A DNA stretch of 56,859 nucleotides from Glycocaulis albus (GTDB lineage: Bacteria > Pseudomonadota > Alphaproteobacteria > Caulobacterales > Maricaulaceae). Each line of letters opens with the position of its first letter. Position 1 is the stretch's first letter. The translations under genes were made by a program, and so were the position numbers. Where the stretch lies: positions 1 through 56,859 of the forward strand of contig NZ_BMFS01000015.1 in NCBI RefSeq assembly GCF_014639075.1, read 5' to 3'. Below are positions 1 to 8,049 of the stretch, one piece after another. The notes beneath the pieces are model-generated. The model was not told the origin of the DNA, made no database searches, and worked only from the letters and a program-made list of their open reading frames with translations.

Positions 1-96
1 AGGCGCCGCCGGCCGGGCGGCAGCCGGCGACGGCGCGGCGCTGGCCGGGGCCGCTGCCGGAGTGGGCTGTGGGGCTGTGGTGCGCTTGCCGAACAT
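1..96 (-). CDS. cpaF: CpaF pilus ATPase, N-terminal fragment (cut by window edge)
   Basis: On the minus strand an ATG at 94-96 opens a frame of 32 codons that runs off the left edge. It begins MFGKRTTAPQ and continues Pro/Ala-rich, the kind of disordered N-terminal leader seen before the ATPase domain of CpaF/TadA secretion ATPases. It lies 16 bases downstream of the cpaE stop, the place cpaF normally occupies. CpaF would power Tad pilus assembly at the inner membrane. No catalytic motif is inside the window, so the call rests mostly on gene order. Confidence 0.6.
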   Translation of the reverse strand, partial: MFGKRTTAPQPTPAAAPASAAPSPAAARPAAP

Positions 97-112
97 GCCT
101 CGCGTGCGTCCC

Positions 113-1675
113 CTAGCCTTTGCGTCCGAAGAGGGATTTCAGGCCGGAGCGCTGCTGGCGCACCGGCGCCGAGCTGCGGCCCGTCAACTGACTGGCCACA
201 TGGGCAAATCCGTCAGCGGCCTTCGATTTGGCATCGACCTCAGCGATCATCTGGCCGTTATTGGCGGCAGATCCGAAGAGCGCAGGCTCAAACGGCAGTA
301 CCAGAATGGGGGCCGTACCGAGCGCATCAGAGAAGTCCTTGAGCGGAATATCCGGCTTTTTCGGGCAGCCGGCCATGTTGACGATAACCTTTGGCGGTTC
401 GTCATTGGGCCGGTTCTGGCGCACCAGATCGAACAAATTCTTGGCGTTGCGCAGGCACGCCAGATCAGGCGTGACCGTGACGACCACCTGCTCGGCGGAC
501 AGGAGTGTCCGGCGCACCCAGGGCGACCAGGCGTGCGGCAGGTCCAGTGCGACATAGGGCGCCTGACGGCGGACCTTTTCAAGCACGATTTCAAAGGCTT
601 CCGGGCCAAAATCCCAGTCGCTTTCGAGTGTGGCCGGCGCGGAAAACAGGCTTAAGCGGTCACCACATTTGACCAGCAGCCGGTCAAGAAGGGCATCGTC
701 CAGCCGGTCGGGATCGGCCAGGGCGTGACCAATGGTCTGGGCCGGGTCCTGGTTGAAGTCGAGACCAGCGGTACCAAAGCTGAGATCGAGATCGACCAGC
801 ACCGTGTCCATGTGCTGCAGCTCGCCCATGCACCACGCGATATTGTGCGCGATTGTGGACGACCCGACGCCGCCCTTGGCGCCGATAAAGGCTATCGAAC
901 GCCCGGCAAAGGGCGCATCGGGATCGACGAACAGGCCGGAAATGGTGCGGATCAGATGCAGCGGCGTCATGGGCGGAACGAGATATTCGCTCACGCCTCT
1001 GCGCATCAGCTCGCGGTAAAGCGCGATATCATTGGCCGCGCCGATAATGATGATGCGGGTATCGCTGTCACACACCGAGGCCAGCTCGTCCAGCTGGGCG
1101 AAAAGCTGCGCCCCGCGCATGCCGGTCTCGATAATCAGCAGGTTGGGCGTGGACTCATCGTGGAAACGTTCGATGGCGCCGGCGAGCCCGCCCAGCTCGA
1201 CATTCACGTGAGCGCGTGCCAGCCGCCGGTCGGCACCGGCATTATGGATCAGCGCGCCGGTTTCCGGCCGCTCGCAGAACGCCTCGATGGAGATGCGCGG
1301 TACCGGCTGGATTACGTCGCCGGAGCTGGTGTCAACTTCACCATAAAGACCCGCCGGCACGGCCGACAGTTCGTGGTTGCGCGCATCCGCACGCGCCCGG
1401 CCAGGGGCAGGGGCAGGATCGGCCTCGCTGATGAATTCGGGCGCAGCTTTGTTGGCCGCGGCCAGCCTGGCGCCAAAACCTGCCGGCCCGGAGGGCTGGG
1501 GCGCCGGTTGCACCGGCTCGTCAAACCCGTCATCAGCACCGCCGACCTCACCGCGCAGGCGCGCTTCTACCGTCGCGGCATCCAGAAACGGGTCAGAGGG
1601 CGTGGAAAAATCGTCCTCAAGGAACTCGTCCCCGGCATCAAACCCGTCATCTTCGTATGGTCTGGGCTGTGTCAT
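113..1675 (-). CDS. cpaE: Pilus assembly protein CpaE (MinD/ParA-like ATPase with receiver-like domain)
   Basis: A 520-residue protein with an acidic, low-complexity N-terminus (about 1-110), a receiver-like alpha/beta domain (about 125-250) and a MinD/ParA-type ATPase domain. The deviant Walker A motif KGGVGSST is at residues 267-274, and further on an acidic stretch VDLDLSF fits the Walker A' or switch region. CpaE/TadZ proteins localise the Tad pilus machine, often at a cell pole. It follows cpaD with a 30-base gap and precedes cpaF. ATG start at 1673-1675. Family assignment is strong; polar localisation is inferred from the family. Confidence 0.92.
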   Translation of the reverse strand: MTQPRPYEDDGFDAGDEFLEDDFSTPSDPFLDAATVEARLRGEVGGADDGFDEPVQPAPQPSGPAGFGARLAAANKAAPEFISEADPAPAPGRARADARNHELSAVPAGLYGEVDTSSGDVIQPVPRISIEAFCERPETGALIHNAGADRRLARAHVNVELGGLAGAIERFHDESTPNLLIIETGMRGAQLFAQLDELASVCDSDTRIIIIGAANDIALYRELMRRGVSEYLVPPMTPLHLIRTISGLFVDPDAPFAGRSIAFIGAKGGVGSSTIAHNIAWCMGELQHMDTVLVDLDLSFGTAGLDFNQDPAQTIGHALADPDRLDDALLDRLLVKCGDRLSLFSAPATLESDWDFGPEAFEIVLEKVRRQAPYVALDLPHAWSPWVRRTLLSAEQVVVTVTPDLACLRNAKNLFDLVRQNRPNDEPPKVIVNMAGCPKKPDIPLKDFSDALGTAPILVLPFEPALFGSAANNGQMIAEVDAKSKAADGFAHVASQLTGRSSAPVRQQRSGLKSLFGRKG

Positions 1676-1705
1676 CTTGTGTGTGGTTCCAGCTGGGCGT
1701 TCGGA

Positions 1706-2359
1706 CTATTCGACGGCGCGGCTAACAGTACCGCTTTCGCCTGCACTGCGTTCGCTTGTGGTGGACTGTCCCTGACGCCAGCGATCCAGAACCGTCTGGC
1801 GGCGGGCGGCATCAGGATCGTCGAAGGTGCGCGGCGTCACCAGGTCACGCGGATCGGCGACCATGGCAGCGAGATTGTGTTCCGTGGCGCAGCCAAATCC
1901 GCCCCAGCGGCTGCCCGGACGGGCGTTGCGCACATCGCGCCAGCGGTTCTCGCACTCCGGCGCCACCGCGCGGTAGCGTGTAAAGGAGAAGATAACAGGC
2001 GCCTGTGCATAGCCGCCGGCCTCATAGGCCCCGCCGCCGATCTCGCGCCAGTCCAGCCCGTGGCCGTAGAGCGCGTTGCGAACATCGGCGATGGCCCCCA
2101 GTGCCGCATCGGCATTACCCGCGTTCTGGGGGTAGGAGATCACAAAGGGGCCATGGCCGCGGGCCTTGTATTCCCCGGCCAGCGCCTCGATCAGCTCCAG
2201 CTGGGCCCAGGTCAGTCCGTTGTCACGCGGATCAACCGGCATCTCGACACGTACCGTTTCGGCGATGGCGCTGGCGCGCGGCATGGCTTCCGGCGCAGAG
2301 GCGCAGGCGGTCATCACAAAAGCCGCAGCGAAGGTCAGGCAAAGGGCTCTGATCATCAT
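1706..2359 (-). CDS. cpaD: Pilus assembly lipoprotein CpaD
   Basis: A 217-residue outer-membrane lipoprotein of the Tad system. I take the ATG at 2357-2359, 4 bases after the cpaC stop, because it puts a lipoprotein signal peptide at the N-terminus, with MTACAS as lipobox and the following residues mature. The longer open frame reaches back into cpaC. The body has the features of CpaD/TadB-type proteins: the early PVDPRDNGLT region and late Cys-containing segments such as CENRW and GFGCATEHN. It probably supports the CpaC secretin. Confidence 0.85.
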   Translation of the reverse strand: MMIRALCLTFAAAFVMTACASAPEAMPRASAIAETVRVEMPVDPRDNGLTWAQLELIEALAGEYKARGHGPFVISYPQNAGNADAALGAIADVRNALYGHGLDWREIGGGAYEAGGYAQAPVIFSFTRYRAVAPECENRWRDVRNARPGSRWGGFGCATEHNLAAMVADPRDLVTPRTFDDPDAARRQTVLDRWRQGQSTTSERSAGESGTVSRAVE

Positions 2360-2363
2360 GGCG

Positions 2364-3839
2364 CTACTCCACGCTGAAACCGACAGGGCCGGTCCAGCCC
2401 TGTCCTTCGACCTGCGCTCCGGGCGCGGCGTAGACACGGTTCAGACGGCCGAGAAAGACATGTGCCGCCGTCGAGGCGGGCTCGAACCCGTCTCCGGGCG
2501 AGGCCAGCGCATTCGGGTTCGCCGGATCGACCAGATAGGGCGTGACGACAATAACCAGCTCGGTCTCGCTATTGGCAAAGTCGCGTGAGCGGAAAAGCGC
2601 GCCGAGGACCGGCAGGCGCTCCACACCGGGCACACCGTCCATCGCCTGACGGGTCTCTTCCTTGATGAGGCCGGCAATGACCAGACTGCCGCCCGAAGGC
2701 AGCTCCACCGTTGTCTCTGCGCGGTTCACGGTCAGTGACGGGATGGTCAGGGCCGGAACACCGCCCACGACATTGCCATCGGCATCCGTCTGGGTACTGC
2801 CACCGAGCGTGATCGCTCCCTGATTGGACAGCTCTGAAACCTCGGTGGAAATGCGAAGCGAGATCCGCCCTTCCGAAAGCACCGCCGGTGTGAAGCCAAG
2901 GCCAACACCGAACGGCTTGTATTCAATAGTGATATTACCATCCCTGTCGCGCCCGACCGGGACAGGAAACTCTCCGCCCGCCAGGAAGTTTGCCGACTCG
3001 CCGGAGATCGCGCTGAGGTTCGGCTCGGCCAGCGTGCGCACCAGGCCGACGCGCTCCAGTGCGGCGAAAGTGGCGCCGAGACGCGTGTCAGGACCCAGCG
3101 CATTGAGAAGGTCCAGCCGTCCCGTCAACCCGCCCAGCGCCGCGCCGGCAAGACCGAACGCATTGTCGGTGTCGATACGGTTCACGGTCGGACTGGCCGT
3201 ATTCAGATTGGCGCTGAGATTGATACCCAGCTGGCGCACCAGCGTGCGCTGCATTTCCACGATCCGCACCCGCAAGAGCACCTGATCGCGCCCCTCGATA
3301 GTGAGAAAGCTGATCACCTGATCGGGATCATCTGCCCAGCGGCGCGCGACCTGCAATGCGGTGTCGGCAGCGCTCGCCGACGGCACTGTTCCCGACAGCA
3401 CGATATTCGCATTCATGGATTCCGCCATGATCCGGCCCTCAGGCACAAAGCGGCGCAACGCATCGCTCAAGCCGTCCATGTCGCGCTCGACACGCACTGC
3501 GAGGTCGAGGATAAGCGCGCCGTCTGCGTCAAAGAAAAAGACGTTCGTACGGCCCACACCCTGCCCCAGCAGGACGGCGCGGGTGGGCGTGCGGACAACG
3601 GCATCGGCGACAGCAGGACTGGCCACCATCACATCGGCGGCATCCACAGGCAGATGGATCACAGCGGCCTGCCCGAGCGGCAGCGTTATGCGCTCGGAAA
3701 CCGGACCGTCACCCGGCTCGCGGATCGTCACCTGAAGCGTATTGGTGCGCTCTACGCCCGCACCTTGCGAATACGCCGGGGCACACAGCAATAGCGGCGC
3801 AAGGGCCGCCAGCGTGGCAAGAAATCTCGCCGCCATCAT
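2364..3839 (-). CDS. cpaC: Outer-membrane secretin CpaC (type II/III secretin family)
   Basis: A 491-residue secretin with a cleavable signal peptide (residues 1 to about 25, ending PAYSQG). It has an N-terminal pilus-assembly domain (about 30-115), a BON-like segment and a C-terminal secretin domain with VGLGFTPAV and the late GVPGVERLPVLGALFRS region typical of secretins. It forms the outer-membrane channel through which the Flp pilus is extruded. Its ATG overlaps the cpaB stop by 4 bases (ATGA), so the two are probably translationally coupled. Confidence 0.95.
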   Translation of the reverse strand: MMAARFLATLAALAPLLLCAPAYSQGAGVERTNTLQVTIREPGDGPVSERITLPLGQAAVIHLPVDAADVMVASPAVADAVVRTPTRAVLLGQGVGRTNVFFFDADGALILDLAVRVERDMDGLSDALRRFVPEGRIMAESMNANIVLSGTVPSASAADTALQVARRWADDPDQVISFLTIEGRDQVLLRVRIVEMQRTLVRQLGINLSANLNTASPTVNRIDTDNAFGLAGAALGGLTGRLDLLNALGPDTRLGATFAALERVGLVRTLAEPNLSAISGESANFLAGGEFPVPVGRDRDGNITIEYKPFGVGLGFTPAVLSEGRISLRISTEVSELSNQGAITLGGSTQTDADGNVVGGVPALTIPSLTVNRAETTVELPSGGSLVIAGLIKEETRQAMDGVPGVERLPVLGALFRSRDFANSETELVIVVTPYLVDPANPNALASPGDGFEPASTAAHVFLGRLNRVYAAPGAQVEGQGWTGPVGFSVE

Positions 3840-4633
3840 TCCCCTCCCCGCGCGCCGAGCGCGACACGCTCCTCGCGCCCGTAGCGGAACACACGCACGA
3901 CGCGCTCTCCGCTCTCGGTTACTTCGCCCGTTTCGGCAGACGGCTCGTCTGCATCGGAAAGACTGCGCAGCGAGAGCGTGAGTGTGCCGCCCGCTATTGC
4001 CTGCGCGGCAACACGTGCCTGCGAGGGCGTCACCTCCAGCGTGGCGGTAGAGCCAACCACCGCGCCCGAGCCGTCCTCGGAGAAGGACTGGTCGATCGCC
4101 AGAACGCGGACATTCTCCAGGAGCGTCTGCGCCGAGAAGGTGTTGCGTTCGCCTTGTGTGGTGACAATGAGGTCAACCCGGTCATTGGGCAGGATGAAGC
4201 CGCCCGCGCCTGCGCGCGCCGATGTTGGCACCGCGATGGCGCGCATACCCGGCGAAATCACCGCCGCCATGAAGCCGCTTGACCCCGGCGCCACCAGGCG
4301 GCGCTCGGTTATCGGCTCACCTTGCGCAATGGCGGCCCGCACAACCGAGCCGGCTAGCCTGCTTACCGCATCGCGGTCCGCTGATTCGCGGATATAGCTG
4401 GGCGAGACCGCCTCTTCCGGCCAAGGCTGCCAGTAGAGATCGCCGGGCGCTACACGCTGGCCCATGGCAAGATCGGAGCGGGCGGCGAGCACGCGGACCG
4501 AGGGCGCCTCTACAGGCGCTTCGGTTACCGTGCGTTCGATCACGCGCGGCTGCATGGCATTGCGCACAAAGAAGGCCGCAACGATAGCGGCCAGACCGGC
4601 AGCGACGAGAATGGCTATACGGGTAGCGTTCAT
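3836..4633 (-). CDS. cpaB: Pilus assembly protein CpaB (RcpC family, SAF domain)
   Basis: A 265-residue protein with one N-terminal membrane segment (about residues 6-24), a SAF-type beta-clip domain starting near VRVLAARSDLAMGQRV, and a C-terminal RcpC-type domain around RVDLIVTT. It is the periplasmic partner of the CpaC secretin. It is the first gene of the cpaBCDE(F) run and is preceded by a 136-base gap that carries a sigma-54-like promoter element, so transcription may restart here. The C-terminal domain order matches the family length. Confidence 0.92.
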   Translation of the reverse strand: MNATRIAILVAAGLAAIVAAFFVRNAMQPRVIERTVTEAPVEAPSVRVLAARSDLAMGQRVAPGDLYWQPWPEEAVSPSYIRESADRDAVSRLAGSVVRAAIAQGEPITERRLVAPGSSGFMAAVISPGMRAIAVPTSARAGAGGFILPNDRVDLIVTTQGERNTFSAQTLLENVRVLAIDQSFSEDGSGAVVGSTATLEVTPSQARVAAQAIAGGTLTLSLRSLSDADEPSAETGEVTESGERVVRVFRYGREERVALGARGGE

Positions 4634-4731
4634 GGCAGCTCGCGGATCCCTCGGCGCGAAAAGGCAGTTGTGCCTGATTTCACCGGCAAAACCTCAAGGC
4701 CGCGTTAATAATCGGTGATGCGATGTGTCCC

Positions 4732-4750
4732 GCGCAGGGAATGTGCCAAA
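4732..4750 (-). promoter_or_regulatory. Candidate sigma-54 (RpoN) promoter upstream of cpaB
   Basis: On the minus strand the element reads TTGGCACATTCCCTGCG. The invariant GG (4746-4747) and GC (4734-4735) are exactly 10 bases apart, as in the sigma-54 -24/-12 consensus TGGCAC-N5-TTGC, with one mismatch (C for the first T of TTGC). It lies between cpaA and cpaB, giving a leader of about 90 bases to the cpaB ATG. No activator site was identified. Confidence 0.45.
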
Positions 4751-4765
4751 TGGGTCACCAGGACG

Positions 4766-5269
4766 TTAACCGCCCAATGCCGCCATCAGGGGAGAATGGG
4801 GAAGCGCCCAGAGCATGCCGCCGGCAATCGCCACGCCGTAAGGCACTGGCGCGCCGTGGGCGAGCGGACTTGCGGCCAGGCGTTCCGGCGGCACGGGCAG
4901 GGCAGGTGCAAAGCGGCGTGCCGCAAGCAGGACGGCAGCGAGCGCGCCGCCGCAGATCATCGCCAGCAGGAGGAAGGTGAGCACGGAAGGCCAGCCGAAC
5001 CAGAGAGCCAGCGCGGCAATCAGCTTGGCATCACCACCGCCGAGCCAGCCGGGCATCCACAGCGCCATCATCAGCGCCAGCACTCCAAGTCCCGTCAGCA
5101 GGCTGAGGCCTGTTGCCTGCCAGCCCAGGCCCGACAGAGGAGCATACACCAGCCAGAGGGCGATCAGCGCACCGGGTATCCAGTTGGAAATGGTGAACCG
5201 GCGCACATCTTCCAGCGCCGCCAGGAGTGTCAGCAGAACCGCTGCACTTGCACATAGATAGACCAGCAT
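4766..5269 (-). CDS. cpaA: Prepilin peptidase CpaA (type IV leader peptidase, A24)
   Basis: A 167-residue polytopic inner-membrane aspartic protease. The two catalytic aspartates are visible: D21 in LEDVRRF and D80 in the signature GGGDAKL. It lacks the N-terminal methylase domain of PilD, as Tad-type peptidases do. It should cleave the Flp prepilin and the TadE-like pseudopilins encoded just upstream. I use the ATG at 5267-5269. A TTG four codons earlier is possible but would sit directly against the GGAGG that serves as ribosome site. Confidence 0.92.
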   Translation of the reverse strand: MLVYLCASAAVLLTLLAALEDVRRFTISNWIPGALIALWLVYAPLSGLGWQATGLSLLTGLGVLALMMALWMPGWLGGGDAKLIAALALWFGWPSVLTFLLLAMICGGALAAVLLAARRFAPALPVPPERLAASPLAHGAPVPYGVAIAGGMLWALPHSPLMAALGG

Positions 5270-5371
5270 GATGCCCGGCAAACCTCCCGCGTATCGAGGC
5301 CGCAGTCGAGCACATCAGGTTTAACATTAGGTGCACGGCCGTCGCCGGAGCGTCACCCCCCCAGAGCGGCA

Positions 5372-6169
5372 CTACCGGCAGAGCAGAAGGGCGAGGACGC
5401 CTTTGAAGCGGCAGTTATTCCCGTTACCGTTACCGTTACCGCTGCCATTCCCATTCCCGTTCCCGTTCCCGTTCCCGTTGCCGTTCCCGTTACCAGAGTC
5501 ATCCCCAGAGGCATCCGAAGAGCCTCCATCATCGCCTGCATCGCTGCCTGAGCCACCGGAACCCGAACCGGGTCCGTTACCCGGTTCATTGCCCGCTTCC
5601 TCGCCTTCTGCAGGATTGACGGGTTGGTCTTCCTGCCACTCGCCACTCACGAACCCGACGCGGCGGGGGCGCATGTAGACGGTTTCGTTCAGATTGAACT
5701 CGCCAATGCCGCTTCCCGTGATCGGGCTGCTGTAGACATAGCTCGCCTCGACGACGATGACGCCGCCATTGGGTAGGATCACACCGGCAGGCAATGGCGG
5801 TAAATCCCCGGCGGCGCGTGGCTCGGTCCCGCTGCCCTGACTCCATTCAAGCGACGGGTTGCCGTTTTCATCGGCACTGAGCGATGTCACGCGAACCACC
5901 AGGCTGTTTGCAGAGTATGGCTGCATCACAGCCTGCCCGGCAGCCAGAATGTCGCCCAGCGCCACATCATCCACGACATCGGACCGGGCTACCAGATCGG
6001 CGATTGTGCTCGCCGCCGCTGTCAGCTTGCGGTCGGCGGACAGGCCGAGGGTCAGCTGCACGATCCCCACATAAAGGCTGATCAGCAGTGGAGCCAACAG
6101 CGCGAACTCCACCGCCGAAACGCCCCGGCGATCGGACGCCAGCCTGGCTAGGGATTTGAAATGGCTCAT
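5372..6169 (-). CDS. TadE/TadG-like pseudopilin with a Gly-Asn repeat tail
   Basis: A 265-residue protein. The N-terminus carries a basic segment, the pseudopilin-like motif GVSAVEFALLAP and a hydrophobic helix (about 18-42), as in TadE-family minor pilins processed by CpaA. A globular region follows to about 185 (VYSSPITGSG, YMRPRRVG). The last 80 residues are acidic and Gly/Ser-rich and then become an almost pure Gly-Asn repeat ending in a short Cys-containing hydrophobic tail (CRFKGVLALLLCR). Its ATG overlaps the stop of the upstream tadE gene by 4 bases. The tail is unlike ordinary TadE proteins. Confidence 0.8.
   Translation of the reverse strand: MSHFKSLARLASDRRGVSAVEFALLAPLLISLYVGIVQLTLGLSADRKLTAAASTIADLVARSDVVDDVALGDILAAGQAVMQPYSANSLVVRVTSLSADENGNPSLEWSQGSGTEPRAAGDLPPLPAGVILPNGGVIVVEASYVYSSPITGSGIGEFNLNETVYMRPRRVGFVSGEWQEDQPVNPAEGEEAGNEPGNGPGSGSGGSGSDAGDDGGSSDASGDDSGNGNGNGNGNGNGNGNGSGNGNGNGNNCRFKGVLALLLCR
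5415..5494 (-). repeat. Hexanucleotide repeat tract encoding (Gly-Asn)n
   Basis: About 13 tandem hexamers, on the plus strand mostly GTTCCC and GTTACC with variants GTTGCC, ATTCCC and GCTGCC, encode alternating Gly and Asn with one Ser (roughly residues 226-252 of the TadG-like protein). A whole-unit change would keep frame and alter tail length; a 1- or 2-base slip would change the C-terminus. Confidence 0.9.
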
Positions 6170-6711
6170 TGCAACGCCTCCTGGAACGGTTCGTTGCGGA
6201 ACGCGGCTGTCGCTGTCAGCAAGCGGCGATTGCCCGCCATGTTGGCCAGGCCAAGGCCGAGATTGGGCATTATGAGGGGCCAGTCATAATAGGCGCGCAC
6301 GAGGACGATCTCGCCCGGATCGCCGGGCAGGAAGCTGATCGCGCCGGCATCCACCATCCCGTTCTCGTCAACCGGCAGCGAGGTCGCACCGCCAAAGCTT
6401 TCCAGCGTCCGGACATCGATACGCAGACGTTCGCAGCGCAACAGGCCCGCAGACCGGCTGCAGACGGAATCCCTGAAAGCCTCTGACGAACCGCCCGCCA
6501 GCTGAAGCTGACCCGTGCGGATCTCCCGCGCGGACTGGGACAGGCCGTGCTCCATCATGATGCCGGCAAAGAAGACAAGCGCAGTTTCAAGTATGGCGCC
6601 AAGGAGCACCACGAAAGGCAGTGCCACGAGGGCGAACTCGACAGCCGTCGCACCTTTCTTGTCATCTGCCATGCGCCTGGCGAGGCGCTTTACCGGGCTC
6701 TTCAGCAACAC
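6166..6711 (-). CDS. tadE: TadE-like pilus pseudopilin
   Basis: A 181-residue protein with the TadE signature near the N-terminus: a basic leader, then GATAVEFALVALPF, followed by a hydrophobic segment to about residue 50. Such proteins are minor pseudopilins of the Tad pilus and are processed by the prepilin peptidase after the Gly/Ala before VEF. The start is a GTG at 6709-6711, preceded by GGGGAG about 8 bases upstream. It is followed with a 4-base overlap by the second TadE-like gene, so the two are probably made together. Confidence 0.85.
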   Translation of the reverse strand: MLLKSPVKRLARRMADDKKGATAVEFALVALPFVVLLGAILETALVFFAGIMMEHGLSQSAREIRTGQLQLAGGSSEAFRDSVCSRSAGLLRCERLRIDVRTLESFGGATSLPVDENGMVDAGAISFLPGDPGEIVLVRAYYDWPLIMPNLGLGLANMAGNRRLLTATAAFRNEPFQEALQ

Positions 6712-6805
6712 GGCGTGATCTCCCCGCGAGAATTACCTGCGGGCAGTATCGCGCGGCGCGCTTAATTCGCCGTGAAAAAAACTGGTTAAGAGGGCGTATA
6801 TTTGC

Positions 6806-7258
6806 CTAACGTCCGCCACCGGCTGACGTGCGGTTGGCCTGCTGGCCGGACACCCCGGAGAACCAGTCCGACGCATCCCCGATCAGGGGCACACTCTGGC
6901 ACTCGGGCGCACAGACATAGCTGTGGCGTTCGGTGTTGCGGAACACCTGGACGGTGCCCCGCCCTGACTGCGTCACAACCAGATCGGACGTGTAGAGCAC
7001 CCGTCCATTGTCATCGAGCGCGATCATGTTGGTACGCCCGTACACCCTTCCGGTGACGAATATCGTGCGCGCATCGTAAAGCGTCGCATCGGCTATGTTC
7101 GGATTACCGATAATGATGGCAGCGGCATCGCCGGGAAGCCGGATCAGGGCCGCATGGTCGGCTGGCACCTCAAATCCGCGCGACTGGCCTTGTGCCACGG
7201 CAGTGCACGCCAGTGCGAGAAGGCCCGCAAGAAAGAGCTGAACAGGCTTCATGGCCAT
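6806..7258 (-). CDS. Secreted pilus-assembly N-terminal-domain protein (short secretin-like)
   Basis: A 150-residue protein (ATG at 7256-7258) with a signal peptide ending near AVAQGQS. Its single domain resembles the N-terminal domain of CpaC-type secretins: it has IIIGNPNIADATLYD and RTIFVTGRVYGRTNMI, the same pattern as the early part of CpaC in this window. It lacks the secretin barrel. Residues YVCAPECQSV could form a disulfide. It probably lies in the periplasm and works with the Cpa secretin, but this is inferred from domain and position. It heads the pilus gene set, 94 bases upstream of tadE. Confidence 0.75.
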   Translation of the reverse strand: MAMKPVQLFLAGLLALACTAVAQGQSRGFEVPADHAALIRLPGDAAAIIIGNPNIADATLYDARTIFVTGRVYGRTNMIALDDNGRVLYTSDLVVTQSGRGTVQVFRNTERHSYVCAPECQSVPLIGDASDWFSGVSGQQANRTSAGGGR

Positions 7259-7308
7259 TATCCCGGTGCAAATCTGGGCCAAGCATCGTTGCGGGCGATG
7301 AAGGAAGT

Positions 7309-8049
7309 CTAAACGCCGGCCTCATCGAGCAGGCGGAATACCTGCTCGCAGGCCAGAAGATCGCGCCGGAGACTGGCCGCTGCCGCGGCGGCCTCGCCAT
7401 CTTCGCCCCAACGCTCCGCCTGGTAGTCTTCATCGAGCCGGGAGAGGGTGAAAGCCGTTTCGCCATCAATCTCCGCTTCCAGCAGAGCAAAGCCCAGCAC
7501 GGCCGAGCCCAGTAGCGGTACAGCGCTGGTAAGTGCGGTCAGCCGCCAATTGTCCAGCGCGCCCGCACGGGCCCGCAGGGCCTCCAGAGAGGCCTCCGGC
7601 TGCTCCAGAGCCAGCACCGTCGCCGCGCTCTTCAGCGGGGCATCCAGCGCCGCCCCGGACCATTCCAGCAACGGGTCCCAACGCCCGGCCTGACGCGCTG
7701 CCAGCGCCGGATCGTCGCTGCGATGAGACAAGAGATCAGTGCCCGCGAACCGGACGATCTCGTCCGCTGCTGCTTCCCGCGCCCCTTCAATCCTGTCGAT
7801 GGCGACATGGGCCAGCCGGGTCAACGGCATGGTGAATGGGTCGATTTGCTTTACCTGCGCATCCCATTCGGCCGCCATCGCCGCGGCTAGCGCCTCGCAC
7901 GGGGCGGCCAGCACATGGCGTTCCGGCGTCTTTACCGGGCGGCCATCGAGGAACACGCCCCAGCCGCCGTCTGCCGGGGCCGCACTGGCCTCTGAATAGA
8001 AGCGCTTGGGCAAGGGCCGGTTCTCCGCCCTCGCCTTCGACATGCTCAT
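7309..8049 (-). CDS. ATP12 family F1-ATPase assembly chaperone
   Basis: A 246-residue protein recognisable as ATP12 by its early segment (KRFYSEASA, VFLDGRPVKTPERH), the central AEWDAQ...IDPFTMPLTRLAH block and the FAGTDLLSHRSD motif. In mitochondria and alphaproteobacteria ATP12 chaperones the F1 alpha subunit. It is the last gene of a run of overlapping genes; its ATG overlaps the HAD gene stop by 4 bases, and a GGAGG lies about 9 bases before it. No atp genes are nearby. Confidence 0.92.
   Translation of the reverse strand: MSMSKARAENRPLPKRFYSEASAAPADGGWGVFLDGRPVKTPERHVLAAPCEALAAAMAAEWDAQVKQIDPFTMPLTRLAHVAIDRIEGAREAAADEIVRFAGTDLLSHRSDDPALAARQAGRWDPLLEWSGAALDAPLKSAATVLALEQPEASLEALRARAGALDNWRLTALTSAVPLLGSAVLGFALLEAEIDGETAFTLSRLDEDYQAERWGEDGEAAAAAASLRRDLLACEQVFRLLDEAGV

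Noticed and set aside
725-2377. A plus-strand frame of 550 codons over cpaE and cpaD
   Set aside because: Antisense shadow of clear pilus genes, with no recognisable product.
6712-6805. CtrA-like half sites (TTAACCA and TTAAG) upstream of tadE
   Set aside because: The consensus TTAA-N7-TTAA is not met; the second half is missing or wrongly spaced, so I do not call a CtrA box.
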